Shown here piece by piece: positions 18,283 to 25,829 of a stretch of DNA of 56,167 nt. Both the position numbers and the translations under genes were made by a program. The notes beneath the pieces were generated by a model, which did not search any database, was not told where the DNA came from, and saw only the letters and a list, made by a program, of their open reading frames with translations. Position 1 is the first letter of the stretch. Every line of letters begins with the position of its first letter. The stretch comes from Stenotrophomonas sepilia (GTDB lineage Bacteria; Pseudomonadota; Gammaproteobacteria; Xanthomonadales; Xanthomonadaceae): contig NZ_LXXZ01000083.1 in NCBI RefSeq assembly GCF_003244875.1, positions 1-56,167 of the forward strand. Reading direction: 5' to 3'.

Positions 18283-19209
18283 TCAGTACTTCGGCACGCC
18301 GTTGTCGACGTCTTCCGACCAGGCGTTGATGCCGCCGGTCACGTTGAACACCTTGGTGAAACCCAGGGCGCGGAACTGCTCGGCGGCCTGCGCGCTGCGG
18401 CCACCGTGGTGGCACATGAAGGCCAGTGCAGTGTCCTTCGGCAGGGCTTCCAGCGCGGCACGGCCGTTGCCGTCGAAGGTCTTGAACGGCACGCCGACGG
18501 CGGCGATCTCACGTTCGTCGGCGGGGCGCACGTCGACCAGGGTGATGTTGCCGGCACGCACCAGGTCGTCGGCATCGCGCACGCTGATTTCCTGCACCGG
18601 CTTGGGCGCATTCGGGTTGTCGATGGCCAGGCCCTTGCCGCGGATGTCGTCCACCCAGTCGATGGTGATGCCGTTGGCGCGACGGGCACTGGCCAGGTCG
18701 AACTGCACGCGCAGGCCATTGGACTCGGCAGCGATGGCGCCTTCGTCGTGCGGGGCCAGCTGGAAGTTCGGCTGGAAACCGGCGTCGATGGACAGCTGCA
18801 GGGCCGCGCCCGGGGCATCGGCCAGCGCGCCCTTGAGCATTTCCACGGCGGCCGGGGTGACGGTGATGCTCGGCGGGGTACGGTCCGGCGCAGCCAGGCC
18901 CAGCACGCTGCTCAGCTCGCCGCTGGCGGCCATCTGCAGCACGATGTCGCTGCCGCCGACCAGTTCGCCGTCGATGTACAGCTGCGGGATGGTCGGCCAG
19001 TCGCCATAGGCCTTGATGCCTTCACGGATTTCCTGGTCGGCCAGCACGTTGACGTGGGCGAACTCGACACCCAGGTCCTGCAGGGCGCCCACGGCCTTGG
19101 CCGAGAAACCGCACTGCGGCATCGACGGCTGGCCCTTCATGAACAGCACGACGCGGTTGGCGTTGAGGATGGATTCGATGCGCGAACGCAGGGCGGGATC
19201 GAGGGACAT
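18283..19209 (-). CDS. Three-domain monothiol glutaredoxin: Grx4 - A-type-like - rhodanese
   Basis: 308 residues, against ~110 for ordinary Grx4. Residues ~1-108 are a monothiol glutaredoxin with the CGFS active site (KGQPSMPQCGFSAKAV) and WPTIPQLYIDGELVGGSDI for glutathione binding. Residues ~110-210 resemble the IscA/HesB A-type fold (SITVTPAAVEMLKGALA ... GLAIDNPNAPKPV), but the usual CGC ligands after the FDNPNA-like stretch are absent. Residues ~210-308 are a rhodanese domain with active-site Cys in FMCHHGGRSAQAAEQF. The role is probably iron-sulfur cluster or persulfide handling. The start at 19209 was preferred because a TAGAAT -10 box sits 2 bp before the longer alternative ATG at 19239. 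Confidence 0.88.
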   Translation of the reverse strand: MSLDPALRSRIESILNANRVVLFMKGQPSMPQCGFSAKAVGALQDLGVEFAHVNVLADQEIREGIKAYGDWPTIPQLYIDGELVGGSDIVLQMAASGELSSVLGLAAPDRTPPSITVTPAAVEMLKGALADAPGAALQLSIDAGFQPNFQLAPHDEGAIAAESNGLRVQFDLASARRANGITIDWVDDIRGKGLAIDNPNAPKPVQEISVRDADDLVRAGNITLVDVRPADEREIAAVGVPFKTFDGNGRAALEALPKDTALAFMCHHGGRSAQAAEQFRALGFTKVFNVTGGINAWSEDVDNGVPKY

Positions 19210-19268
19210 GGACGTCGGGGTTCCGGGAATTCGAACCATCGATTCTACCCCTCATGGCATCATGGGGG

Positions 19269-20048
19269 ATGAGCAACGCAGGAACATTGCATCGCATTCC
19301 GACCCGGCCCTGGCGCTGGCTGCCCTGGCTGGTGGCGTCGCAGCTGCTGGTGATCCTGGTCTGGGCCCTGGCGGGCTGGCACTGGGGGGTGCCGCTGATG
19401 GTGGCCAGCCACGCACTGTTCTTGGTGCCGGTGTTCCTGCCCAACAGTCGCTTCTATGCGCCGGTGCTGAGCCGGTTGCCGGATGCCGGCAACAGCGTCT
19501 GGCTGACCATTGATGACGGTCCTGGCCCGGAAACCCGTGCCGTGCTCGACCTGCTGGACCGCCACCAGGCCCATGCCACCTTTTTCCTGGTGGGCGAGCG
19601 CGCGCTGGCGCAGCCGGAACTGGTGCAGGAGATCCTGCGCCGCGGCCACGACCTGGGCAACCACAGCCACAGCCATCCGCAGGCGCGCTTCTGGCGGCTG
19701 GGCCCGGCGGCGATGCGCGCCGAGATCGAGGGCTGCCAGCACGCGCTGCAGGCGGTAAGCGGTCGCCCGGTGCGCTGGTACCGCTCGGTGGTGGGCATGA
19801 CCAATCCGTTCGTGGCGCCGGTGCTGCAGCGGCTGGGCCTGGTCCGGGTCGGCTGGAGCGCGCGCGGCTTCGACGGCATCGGTTGCACGGCGCAGGGGGT
19901 GCTCGACCGCCTGCTGCCGGATCTGCGACCGGGGGCCATCGTGCTGCTGCATGAGGGGGCCGCCCACGGCCACAACCTGGCGATCATTGAGGGCGTGCTG
20001 AAGGCACTGGACGAGCGCGGGCTGAAAGCGCGGCTGCCGGTCCCGTAA
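19269..20048 (+). CDS. Polysaccharide deacetylase (NodB domain), membrane-anchored
   Basis: 259 residues. Two hydrophobic stretches fill residues ~16-60 (WLPWLVASQLLVILVWALAG and GVPLMVASHALFLVPVFL), then a NodB homology domain. Motif 1 is TIDDGP (residues 80-85), motif 2 NHSHSHP (131-137) with the metal histidines, and later RWYRSVVGM, GWSARGFDG and VLLHEGAAHGHN. It probably removes acetyl groups from a cell-surface N-acetylated sugar; peptidoglycan, lipid A-linked glycan or chitin-like polymers are all possible. The start at MSNAGT was chosen over MASWGMSNAGT. It is divergent from the glutaredoxin gene. Confidence 0.85.
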   Translation: MSNAGTLHRIPTRPWRWLPWLVASQLLVILVWALAGWHWGVPLMVASHALFLVPVFLPNSRFYAPVLSRLPDAGNSVWLTIDDGPGPETRAVLDLLDRHQAHATFFLVGERALAQPELVQEILRRGHDLGNHSHSHPQARFWRLGPAAMRAEIEGCQHALQAVSGRPVRWYRSVVGMTNPFVAPVLQRLGLVRVGWSARGFDGIGCTAQGVLDRLLPDLRPGAIVLLHEGAAHGHNLAIIEGVLKALDERGLKARLPVP

Positions 20049-20064
20049 CGCCGGCCCTGGTAAT

Positions 20065-20153
20065 GTAGAGCAGCCGGGCATGGGCTCGGCTCTACAAGGG
20101 GGGCGCTACTGTAGCGCCCGAGCCGATGCTCGGGCGGCGGTGCGCAGCACCGG
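20065..20153. repeat. Pair of GTAG palindromes (GCTCGGC stem type)
   Basis: GTAGAGCAGCCGGGCATGGG with a closing CTCGGCTCTAC at 20065-20095, and GTAGCGCCCGAGCCGATGCT with CGGGCGGCG at 20111-20153. The stem sequence differs from the GCCGGCC type. A near-identical pair is at 24021-24113. Confidence 0.75.
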
Positions 20154-20173
20154 AAAAACGTCGCAGCGCAGCT

Positions 20174-20893
20174 CTACAGCGCGGGGCGTTGGGCCACCAG
20201 CAACCAGCTGTTGAATGGCGTGCGCCCATGCAGGGGACGCGGCGCCGTCACCTGCAATCCGGCCTCGGCCAGTGTCGCTTGCAGCACGTGCGGGTCGGGG
20301 TAGTGGCGCGGCCGCGTGCCCATCCAGCCGACCAGCCAGGCCAACCGGTCCGCCACCCGCGTGGTGCGGTCGCGACCATCGCCGGTGGCCAGTGGCGTGC
20401 GCAGCAGCAGGCGGCCACCGGCGGCCACCCGCGCGCTGGCCGCACGCAGCAGTGCCAGTTGTGGGCCCGCGTCCAGGTACTGCAACACATCCAGCAACAG
20501 GACGTGTCCGGGCTGCGCCGGCAGTGGCGCCTGCACGTCCAGGCAGTCGAAGCGCACAGCGTGCAGGCCGGTGGCGGCACGCTGGGCACGGGTGATCTTG
20601 CTGGCATCCACGTCCACGCCGAGGTAGGGGTGGGTGCCGCCGCGCTGGCGCAGCACATGGGCGAACAGCCCCAACCCGCAGCCCAGGTCCAGCACCGGCT
20701 GCCCGTCGTCGCGCAGATGCTGCAGCACGCCGTCATACAGAGGGTCGCTGCCGAGCTTGCCGCGGGTGTAGTAGTAGTCGCGACGGCTGCCCCAGGCCCG
20801 TGCCGGGCGGAACGCTTCGGCGATCGCGCGGGCCTGCGGGGCGGTCAGCGGTGTGCAGGGCAGCGGCGGGCCGTTCCGTGGCTTACCATCCAT
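20174..20893 (-). CDS. Class I SAM-dependent methyltransferase
   Basis: 239 residues with the Rossmann-like methyltransferase fold. Motif I is VLDLGCGLGLFAHVLR. The acidic end of beta 2 is YLGVDVDASKI, and motif post-II is VRFDCLDVQAPLP with HVLLLDVLQYL. The substrate is not evident; the last third (YPDPHVLQATLAEAGLQVTA) is like Methyltransf_11/12 small-molecule enzymes. It is the third gene of a tightly packed operon with alaA and a GDSL esterase, starting 4 nt after the esterase stop. The start at MDGKPRNG gives that close spacing; an ATG 18 nt upstream would overlap the esterase gene. Confidence 0.85.
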   Translation of the reverse strand: MDGKPRNGPPLPCTPLTAPQARAIAEAFRPARAWGSRRDYYYTRGKLGSDPLYDGVLQHLRDDGQPVLDLGCGLGLFAHVLRQRGGTHPYLGVDVDASKITRAQRAATGLHAVRFDCLDVQAPLPAQPGHVLLLDVLQYLDAGPQLALLRAASARVAAGGRLLLRTPLATGDGRDRTTRVADRLAWLVGWMGTRPRHYPDPHVLQATLAEAGLQVTAPRPLHGRTPFNSWLLVAQRPAL

Positions 20894-20897
20894 CGTA

Positions 20898-21515
20898 TCA
20901 GTCCGTTCCACCGAGCAGGCGTGCGGCGACCGGCAGCGCGCGCGCGCTCCACAATGCGTACATCCGCGCCGACGGGTGCAGGCCGTCTTCGGCGATCATT
21001 GCCGGGTTGCCGCCCTGGTCACGGCTGATGTCGGTGATGTCGACGAAGGCCACGCCCTGCTGGGTGCTGATCACCTCGGCAGCTGCGTTGAACTCGTCGG
21101 TCTCGATCTCGATGGTGGCCAGGTCGCGGCCGCTGCCGGCACCGAACGGCGTCGCGCCCCAGTCGGGGAAGGACAGCACCAGCACGCGCCCGGGGCGGCC
21201 CCCGGCAAAGCCGATCGCCCGCTGCAGCAGGGCCTGGAACTGTACGCGGTACTCGTCCAGCGGCCGGCCGCGGTACTGGTTGTTGACGCCGATCAGCAGG
21301 CTGACGAAATCGAACGGGCCCTGGGGTGCAGCCGCATCGATGCCGGCGTCCAGCTCGTCGGTGGTCCAGCCGGTGGTGGCGATGGTCTGCGGGTCGGCCA
21401 GCGCCACATCCTGCGCACGCAGGGCGGCGGCCAGCTGGTGCGGCCAGCGGCCTTCGACAGCAACGGCTTCTCCGACGGTGTACGAGTCGCCCAGCGCCAG
21501 GTAGGACAGCGCCAC
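20898..21515 (-). CDS. SGNH/GDSL-family hydrolase
   Basis: 205 residues. Block I nucleophile is in YLALGDSYTVGEAV. Block III is LLIGVNNQYRG with the oxyanion Asn, and block V is EDGLHPSARMY with the catalytic Asp and His. There is no signal peptide, so it acts in the cytosol on an ester or thioester. It starts 3 nt after alaA stops and is followed by the methyltransferase, so all three are one unit. The pairing of an aminotransferase, an esterase and a methyltransferase suggests a small metabolic or repair step, but no pathway is recognised. Confidence 0.88.
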   Translation of the reverse strand: MALSYLALGDSYTVGEAVAVEGRWPHQLAAALRAQDVALADPQTIATTGWTTDELDAGIDAAAPQGPFDFVSLLIGVNNQYRGRPLDEYRVQFQALLQRAIGFAGGRPGRVLVLSFPDWGATPFGAGSGRDLATIEIETDEFNAAAEVISTQQGVAFVDITDISRDQGGNPAMIAEDGLHPSARMYALWSARALPVAARLLGGTD

Positions 21516-21518
21516 CGC

Positions 21519-22793
21519 TCAGGCCACCGAACGGCGCGGCTTCAGCGGCACGACCTTGGTCGCGTCCTCGGCACGCCGGGCCAGCACGCGGTCGATGCGG
21601 GCGAACACATCGCGCATCACCGAGGCTTCCGGCAACAGGGTCACGCGGAAATGGTGGCGGTAGGGCACGTTGAAGCTGGAACCCGGTACCACCAGCACGC
21701 CTTCGTTGTTCATCAGGTCCAGCGCGAAGGTGTGGTCGTCAAAGCTCTTGGCAGCGGCACCGACCACGGCCGGGAACGCATACAGCGCACCGGCTGGCGC
21801 GACCAGCGACAGGTGCTCGCTGGCTTCGCAGGCGTCGATCACCGCGCGGCGGGTTTCATACAGGCGGCCGCCCGGGGTGCACAGTTCGGAGATGGTGTCC
21901 GGGCCGTTCACTGCGGCCTCGATGGCGTACTGGCCCGGCACGTTGGCGCACAGGCGCAGCGCGCCCAGCAGGTCCAGCGCGGCGCGGAAGTCGCCCAGGC
22001 GCGCGTCGTCGCCGCTGAGGTGGGCCCAGCCCACGCGCCAGCCGCAGGCACGGTGCACCTTGCTCAGGCCGCTGAAGGTCAGGCACGGATGGTCGCCGGC
22101 CAGCGGCGCGACCGGCTGGAACACCGCATCGTCGTACAGGATCTGGTCGTAGATCTCATCGACCAGCAACAGCAGGTTGTGGCGTCGTGCGATCTCGACC
22201 ACGCGCTCAAGCAGTTCGCGCGGGTAGCTGGCGCCGCTGGGATTGTTCGGGTTGATCAGCACGATGGCGCGGGTGCGTGACGACACCAGTGTCTCGATCT
22301 CGCTCGGGTCCGGCTGGAAGCCGTTTTCGGCGGCGCAGCGGTAGTACACCGGTCGGCCATCGTTGAGGATGGTGGAGGCCGACCACAGTGGGTAGTCCGG
22401 CGACGGCACCAGCACCTCATCGCCCGGATTGAGCAGTGCGCGCAGCGACAGGTCGATCAGCTCGCTGACACCGTTGCCGACGAACACGCGGTCCGGGTGT
22501 GCATCCGGTGCGCCGCGGCGGGCGTAGTAATCGGCGATGGCTTCACGCGCCACCGGCAGGCCCTGCTGGTGGGTGTACGGGTCGGTGCGGCCCATGTCGT
22601 CGGCGATTGCGCGCTGCAGATGCTCGGGTGCGCGGAAACCGAAGTTGCCCGGGTTGCCGATGTTGAGCTTGATCAGCTTGCGGCCCTGCGCCTCCAGCTC
22701 CCGCGCTCGCCGGGCCAGTTCTCCGCGGATTTCGTAGCGCACTTCGGAAAGGCGCTCGCGGATGGCCAGGGGCTTGGGCGAGATGGTGGACAT
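21519..22793 (-). CDS. alaA: PLP-dependent aminotransferase, alanine transaminase AlaA type
   Basis: 424 residues, fold-type I aminotransferase. The N-terminus RYEIRGELARRARELEAQGRKLIKLNIGNPGNFGFRAPEHL is typical of AlaA (YfbQ), which exchanges glutamate and pyruvate for alanine and 2-oxoglutarate. INPNNPSGASYP holds the substrate-binding Asn, VDEIYDQILYD the Asp for the pyridine nitrogen, and FSGLSKVHRACGWRVGW the Schiff-base Lys. It is first in the operon with the GDSL and methyltransferase genes. A TAGGAT box about 30 nt ahead of the ATG may be its promoter. It diverges from rsgA. Confidence 0.9.
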   Translation of the reverse strand: MSTISPKPLAIRERLSEVRYEIRGELARRARELEAQGRKLIKLNIGNPGNFGFRAPEHLQRAIADDMGRTDPYTHQQGLPVAREAIADYYARRGAPDAHPDRVFVGNGVSELIDLSLRALLNPGDEVLVPSPDYPLWSASTILNDGRPVYYRCAAENGFQPDPSEIETLVSSRTRAIVLINPNNPSGASYPRELLERVVEIARRHNLLLLVDEIYDQILYDDAVFQPVAPLAGDHPCLTFSGLSKVHRACGWRVGWAHLSGDDARLGDFRAALDLLGALRLCANVPGQYAIEAAVNGPDTISELCTPGGRLYETRRAVIDACEASEHLSLVAPAGALYAFPAVVGAAAKSFDDHTFALDLMNNEGVLVVPGSSFNVPYRHHFRVTLLPEASVMRDVFARIDRVLARRAEDATKVVPLKPRRSVA

Positions 22794-22902
22794 GAGGCTG
22801 GGCCGTCAAAAGGCATGGGGATTCCATCCTACCGGAATTGCTGCAGTGCATGGCAATGGCTCCGGGCCTGCTATTGCTGGGCTGGCCGGGGGCCGTCACA
22901 GG

Positions 22903-22908
22903 TAGAAT
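22903..22908 (+). promoter_or_regulatory. Candidate -10 box of rsgA
   Basis: TAGAAT, 7 nt before the ATG at 22916. Transcription would start at or beside the start codon, so a leaderless transcript is likely. An in-frame ATG at 22907 overlaps the box and is therefore unlikely to be used. Confidence 0.5.
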
Positions 22909-22915
22909 GGCGGCG

Positions 22916-24016
22916 ATGACCCAGACCCCCGATTTCATCGCCCTGCAGACCATCGGCTGGCCCTGGCCGGGCCCGGCGCAGCAGGCCGACTGGCAGGCCG
23001 TGATGGCCGCACACCCGCAGGCCCGCCCGGCGCGGGTGATCGAGCAGCACCGGACCCATTACGTGGTGGCCGATGGCCCGGATGCGGCGATCAAGGCCGA
23101 GTCACTGCCGGAATGGCAGCGCCCGCGCTTTCCCAGCCACGAGCGGCCGGCCGTGGGCGACTGGGTGCTGCTGGACGGCATCCGCATCGTTGCGCTGCTG
23201 CCGCGTCGCACCGCGATCAAGCGTGGCGCGGCGGGCGAGCACTACCACCAGCAGGTGATCGCAGCGAACATCGATACGGTGTTCATCGTTTGTGGCCTGG
23301 ATGCCGACTTCAATCCGCGCCGCATCGAGCGCTACCTGCTGCTGGTCGGCGGTGGCGGCGCCGAACCGGTGGTGGTGCTGACCAAGGCCGACCAGACCGA
23401 GTACAGCGAGGATGCGCTGGCGGTGCTGGAAGAACTGGAGATGCAGGGCATCGCGTTGCATGCGATCAACGGCCTGGATGCCGACAGTGTGGCGGTGCTG
23501 CAACCGTGGCTGGGCCCGGGCCGCACGGTGGTGCTGGTGGGCTCCTCCGGTGCCGGCAAATCCACGCTGACCAACACCCTGCTCGGCGAGCAGCGGATGA
23601 AGACCAACGCGGTGCGTGCCAACGATTCGCGCGGCCGCCACACCACCACCCATCGCGCGTTGATGCCGCTTCCGACCGGCGCCTGCCTGATCGACACCCC
23701 CGGCATGCGCGAGCTGAAACCGACCGGCGAAGAAACGCTGTCCGAAGGTGGCTTCGCCGACATCGAAGCGCTGGCCACGCAGTGCCGTTTCAACGACTGC
23801 AAGCACCAGCAGGAACCGGGCTGTGCTGTCCGCGCAGCGATCGACGCTGGCGAGATCGAAGAGAGCCGGCTGCTGAACTATTTCAAGCTGAAGGAAGAAG
23901 TGGCCGCCGCTGCCGCCAAGCTGGCGGTGCGCCAGGCCGAGACCGCGCAGGAACGTGGCGGCAAGAAGGGCAAAGGCCAGCAGTTCCGCCCGGCCGGAAA
24001 GCCGCGTAGGCGCTGA
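22916..24016 (+). CDS. rsgA: Ribosome small-subunit-dependent GTPase RsgA
   Basis: 366 residues. RsgA binds the 30S subunit late in assembly and hydrolyses GTP to release assembly factors. An N-terminal OB-fold (~residues 40-110) is followed by a circularly permuted GTPase with motif order G4 (VVVLTKADQTEYSE), G1 (LVGSSGAGKSTLTNTLLG) and G3 (LIDTPGMRELK). The C-terminal zinc site is CRFNDCKHQQEPGCAV. The C-terminus ends in a basic tail (GGKKGKGQQFRPAGKPRRR) suited to rRNA contact. The start at 22916 was chosen from the position of the -10 box. Confidence 0.95.
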   Translation: MTQTPDFIALQTIGWPWPGPAQQADWQAVMAAHPQARPARVIEQHRTHYVVADGPDAAIKAESLPEWQRPRFPSHERPAVGDWVLLDGIRIVALLPRRTAIKRGAAGEHYHQQVIAANIDTVFIVCGLDADFNPRRIERYLLLVGGGGAEPVVVLTKADQTEYSEDALAVLEELEMQGIALHAINGLDADSVAVLQPWLGPGRTVVLVGSSGAGKSTLTNTLLGEQRMKTNAVRANDSRGRHTTTHRALMPLPTGACLIDTPGMRELKPTGEETLSEGGFADIEALATQCRFNDCKHQQEPGCAVRAAIDAGEIEESRLLNYFKLKEEVAAAAAKLAVRQAETAQERGGKKGKGQQFRPAGKPRRR

Positions 24017-24020
24017 CAGT

Positions 24021-24113
24021 GCAGCCGAGCGTGGGCTCGGCTCTACAAGAGATGCATCCCGGGACACCCTGTAGCGCCCGAGCCAACGCTCGGGCGGCGG
24101 CGCGCAGCGCCGG
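24021..24113. repeat. Pair of GTAG palindromes (GCTCGGC stem type)
   Basis: GCAGCCGAGCGTGGGCTCGG ending CTCTAC (24021-24046), and GTAGCGCCCGAGCCAACGCT with CGGGCGGCG and a short GCGCAGCGC hairpin (24071-24113). Same arrangement as 20065-20153. It fills the gap between rsgA and the QEGLA gene. Confidence 0.75.
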
Positions 24114-24127
24114 ACATGGCAGGGCGC

Positions 24128-24133
24128 TATAGT
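24128..24133 (+). promoter_or_regulatory. Candidate -10 box of the QEGLA-motif gene
   Basis: TATAGT, 6 nt before the ATG at 24140, consistent with a leaderless transcript. It lies directly after the GTAG repeat pair. Confidence 0.5.
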
Positions 24134-24139
24134 CCGCGC

Positions 24140-25393
24140 ATGGAACCGACCGCGACGCTGGACCGTGAGGTGGCCCACCATGCAGCGCTCGATGCGCGCC
24201 TGGTCGAGGCCGTGGGAGGCATCCGCCTGCTGGGGCTGACCAGCTGGCCGGCCACGCTGCAGGCACCGTTCCTGGACAGCGTGGCACGTGGCCAGCCGGT
24301 GCTGCCGAAGGTGGATTACCCACGGCTGGACTTCAGCGAAGAACGTCGCGCGCTGGCTGTGATCGCCGCTGACTGCGATGACAGCCATCCGCTGGGCCAC
24401 TACGTGCGGCAGTCGGCACAGAGCTGGGACCTGGCCGCGCAGCTGCTTGAGGGGCTGGGCACTGCCGCCGTCGATACCTGTTCGGTGCAGCTGTTCGGCG
24501 CGCCCGAGCAGCCGTTGCCAGGCAATGGCCCGAGCACGCGCGACGCGGCGCGTCACTTCATCCAGATTGCTGCCGAACTCGATCACGAACTGCTGGCGCC
24601 GGAAGAGCAGGTGCCGGTCTCGGCCATTGCCCTGCAGCTGCAGCTGCAGAATGACCTGGATGCGTTCTTCGAATCGCGCATCATCCAGGTGCAGCTGGAT
24701 CCGGAGCTGGTGTCCAAGGCGGCTGCCGGCCCGACCCGTATTCGACTGCGCACCAGTGCCCGCTTCAGCGCCTACGACCGCGCGCAGCTGTTCCACCACG
24801 AAGCGCTGGTGCATTCGCTGACCGCATTGAACGGCCGCGAACAACCGGTGTTGCCCAGCCTGGCGTTGTCGTCGCCGCGGGTGACGGCCACCCAGGAAGG
24901 GCTGGCGACGTTTGCCGAGCAGATCACCGGCAGCATCGACATCGAGCGCCTCAAGCGCATCAGCCTGCGTACCGAAGCGATTGCGATGGCACGCGAAGGC
25001 GCCGATTTCATCGAAGTGTTCCGCTATTTCTGCGATGCGGGGCAGAACGCAGAGGAGAGTTTCGCCTCGGCACAGCGCGTGTTCCGCGGCGTGCCGCCGA
25101 ATGGCGGCCTGGCCTTCACCAAGGACACGGTGTACCTGCGCGGCCTGGTGTCGGTGCACACCTTCTTCCGGCACATGCTGGCCGAGGACCGCCTGCAGGT
25201 CTGCCGCTGGTTGTTCGCCGGCAAGATGAGCTTGACCGATGCGATCACGTTCGCGCCGCTGTTCGAGGCGGGCGTGTTGAAGCCGCCGCGCTGGCTGCCG
25301 CACTGGGTGAGCCGGGCGAACGGCCTGGCCGGCATGCTGGCGTTTTCGCTGTTTGCCAACCGGATACGGATGGACCAGCTGGCGCCGGAATGA
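24140..25393 (+). CDS. DUF1704 / QEGLA-motif protein, putative zinc metallopeptidase
   Basis: 417 residues. The family is annotated as flavohemoglobin expression-modulating QEGLA motif protein and is related to the MATCAP/KIAA0895 tyrosine carboxypeptidases. The zinc motif HEALVH (H-E-x-x-x-H) is at about residues 223-228, and TQEGLATFAEQ follows about 30 residues later. FCDAGQNAEESFASAQRVFRGVPPNGGLAFTKDTVYLRGLV is the other conserved block. It is probably cytosolic, and its bacterial substrate is unknown. The ATG at 24140 was chosen because the -10 box lies just upstream; an in-frame ATG at 24116 would lie before that box. Confidence 0.88.
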   Translation: MEPTATLDREVAHHAALDARLVEAVGGIRLLGLTSWPATLQAPFLDSVARGQPVLPKVDYPRLDFSEERRALAVIAADCDDSHPLGHYVRQSAQSWDLAAQLLEGLGTAAVDTCSVQLFGAPEQPLPGNGPSTRDAARHFIQIAAELDHELLAPEEQVPVSAIALQLQLQNDLDAFFESRIIQVQLDPELVSKAAAGPTRIRLRTSARFSAYDRAQLFHHEALVHSLTALNGREQPVLPSLALSSPRVTATQEGLATFAEQITGSIDIERLKRISLRTEAIAMAREGADFIEVFRYFCDAGQNAEESFASAQRVFRGVPPNGGLAFTKDTVYLRGLVSVHTFFRHMLAEDRLQVCRWLFAGKMSLTDAITFAPLFEAGVLKPPRWLPHWVSRANGLAGMLAFSLFANRIRMDQLAPE

Positions 25394-25434
25394 AATGCGT
25401 TGGCGGTTTGTGGCGTCTTGATTGATATCGGATA

Positions 25435-25540
25435 GAGCGGGGGGCTTGCGCTGGCCAGGACACGCCGCAAGTACGTCCCTGTAGGCTCGGCCACGGCATC
25501 CATGCCGTGGACGGTCCTGGCCAGCACAAGCCCCCCGCTC
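25435..25540 (-). repeat. Conserved-core hairpin element, copy 2
   Basis: Arms GAGCGGGGGGCTTGCGCTGG (from 25435) and CCAGCACAAGCCCCCCGCTC (to 25540) pair with a single mismatch in the shown part. Read on the minus strand the inside holds CGGCATGGATGCCG, then CCTACAGGGACGTACTTGCG. Same length as the other copies, unrelated arm sequence. Confidence 0.75.
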
Positions 25541-25603
25541 TGAACAATTTCCGCGAGACGGCCAGCAATCCACCAGAGGGATTGCGTTTGAAAAGCTTGA
25601 AAA

Positions 25604-25634
25604 GCAAAGCGCCGGGCACTGCCCGGCGCTTTGC
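25604..25634 (-). terminator. Strong hairpin, probable terminator
   Basis: GCAAAGCGCCGGGCA-CT-GCCCGGCGCTTTGC, about 14 bp stem. On the minus strand it is followed by TTTTC, so it best serves the TonB receptor gene. It could also stop the QEGLA gene on the plus strand. Confidence 0.7.
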
Positions 25635-25684
25635 TTCTGCTCTTGCTTTCCATTGCCTCCGCGCCGGCGCAGGGGATTGTCGAG

Positions 25685-25788
25685 CGAGGTGGGACGGGCC
25701 GAGGCAGGACCGTGAGGCGCATGGATGCGCCGACCGAGCCTACATGGACGTACTTGCGGCGTGTCCTGCCTCGGCCCGTCCCACCTCG
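25685..25788 (+). repeat. Conserved-core hairpin element, copy 3
   Basis: Arm 25685-25710 (CGAGGTGGGACGGGCCGAGG...) pairs perfectly with 25763-25788. Inside are GCGCATGGATGCGC (25717-25730) and CCTACATGGACGTACTTGCG, differing by one base from the other copies. Confidence 0.75.
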
Positions 25789-25829
25789 CCCCGCTGCGGT
25801 ACTGATGCGCCGCAGCGCCCGCTTTTGAC

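Larger units (their letters stand above)
25394..25829. other. Convergent intergenic region filled with structured elements
   Basis: 436 bp between the QEGLA gene (plus) and the TonB receptor gene (minus). It holds two copies of the conserved-core hairpin element (25435-25540 and 25685-25788) in opposite orientations, with a strong terminator-like hairpin between them (25604-25634). No gene is supported. Confidence 0.8.

Noticed and set aside
23102..25573. 823-codon minus-strand frame across rsgA and the QEGLA gene
   Set aside because: It spans two intact plus-strand genes and their intergenic repeats, so it cannot be a real gene.
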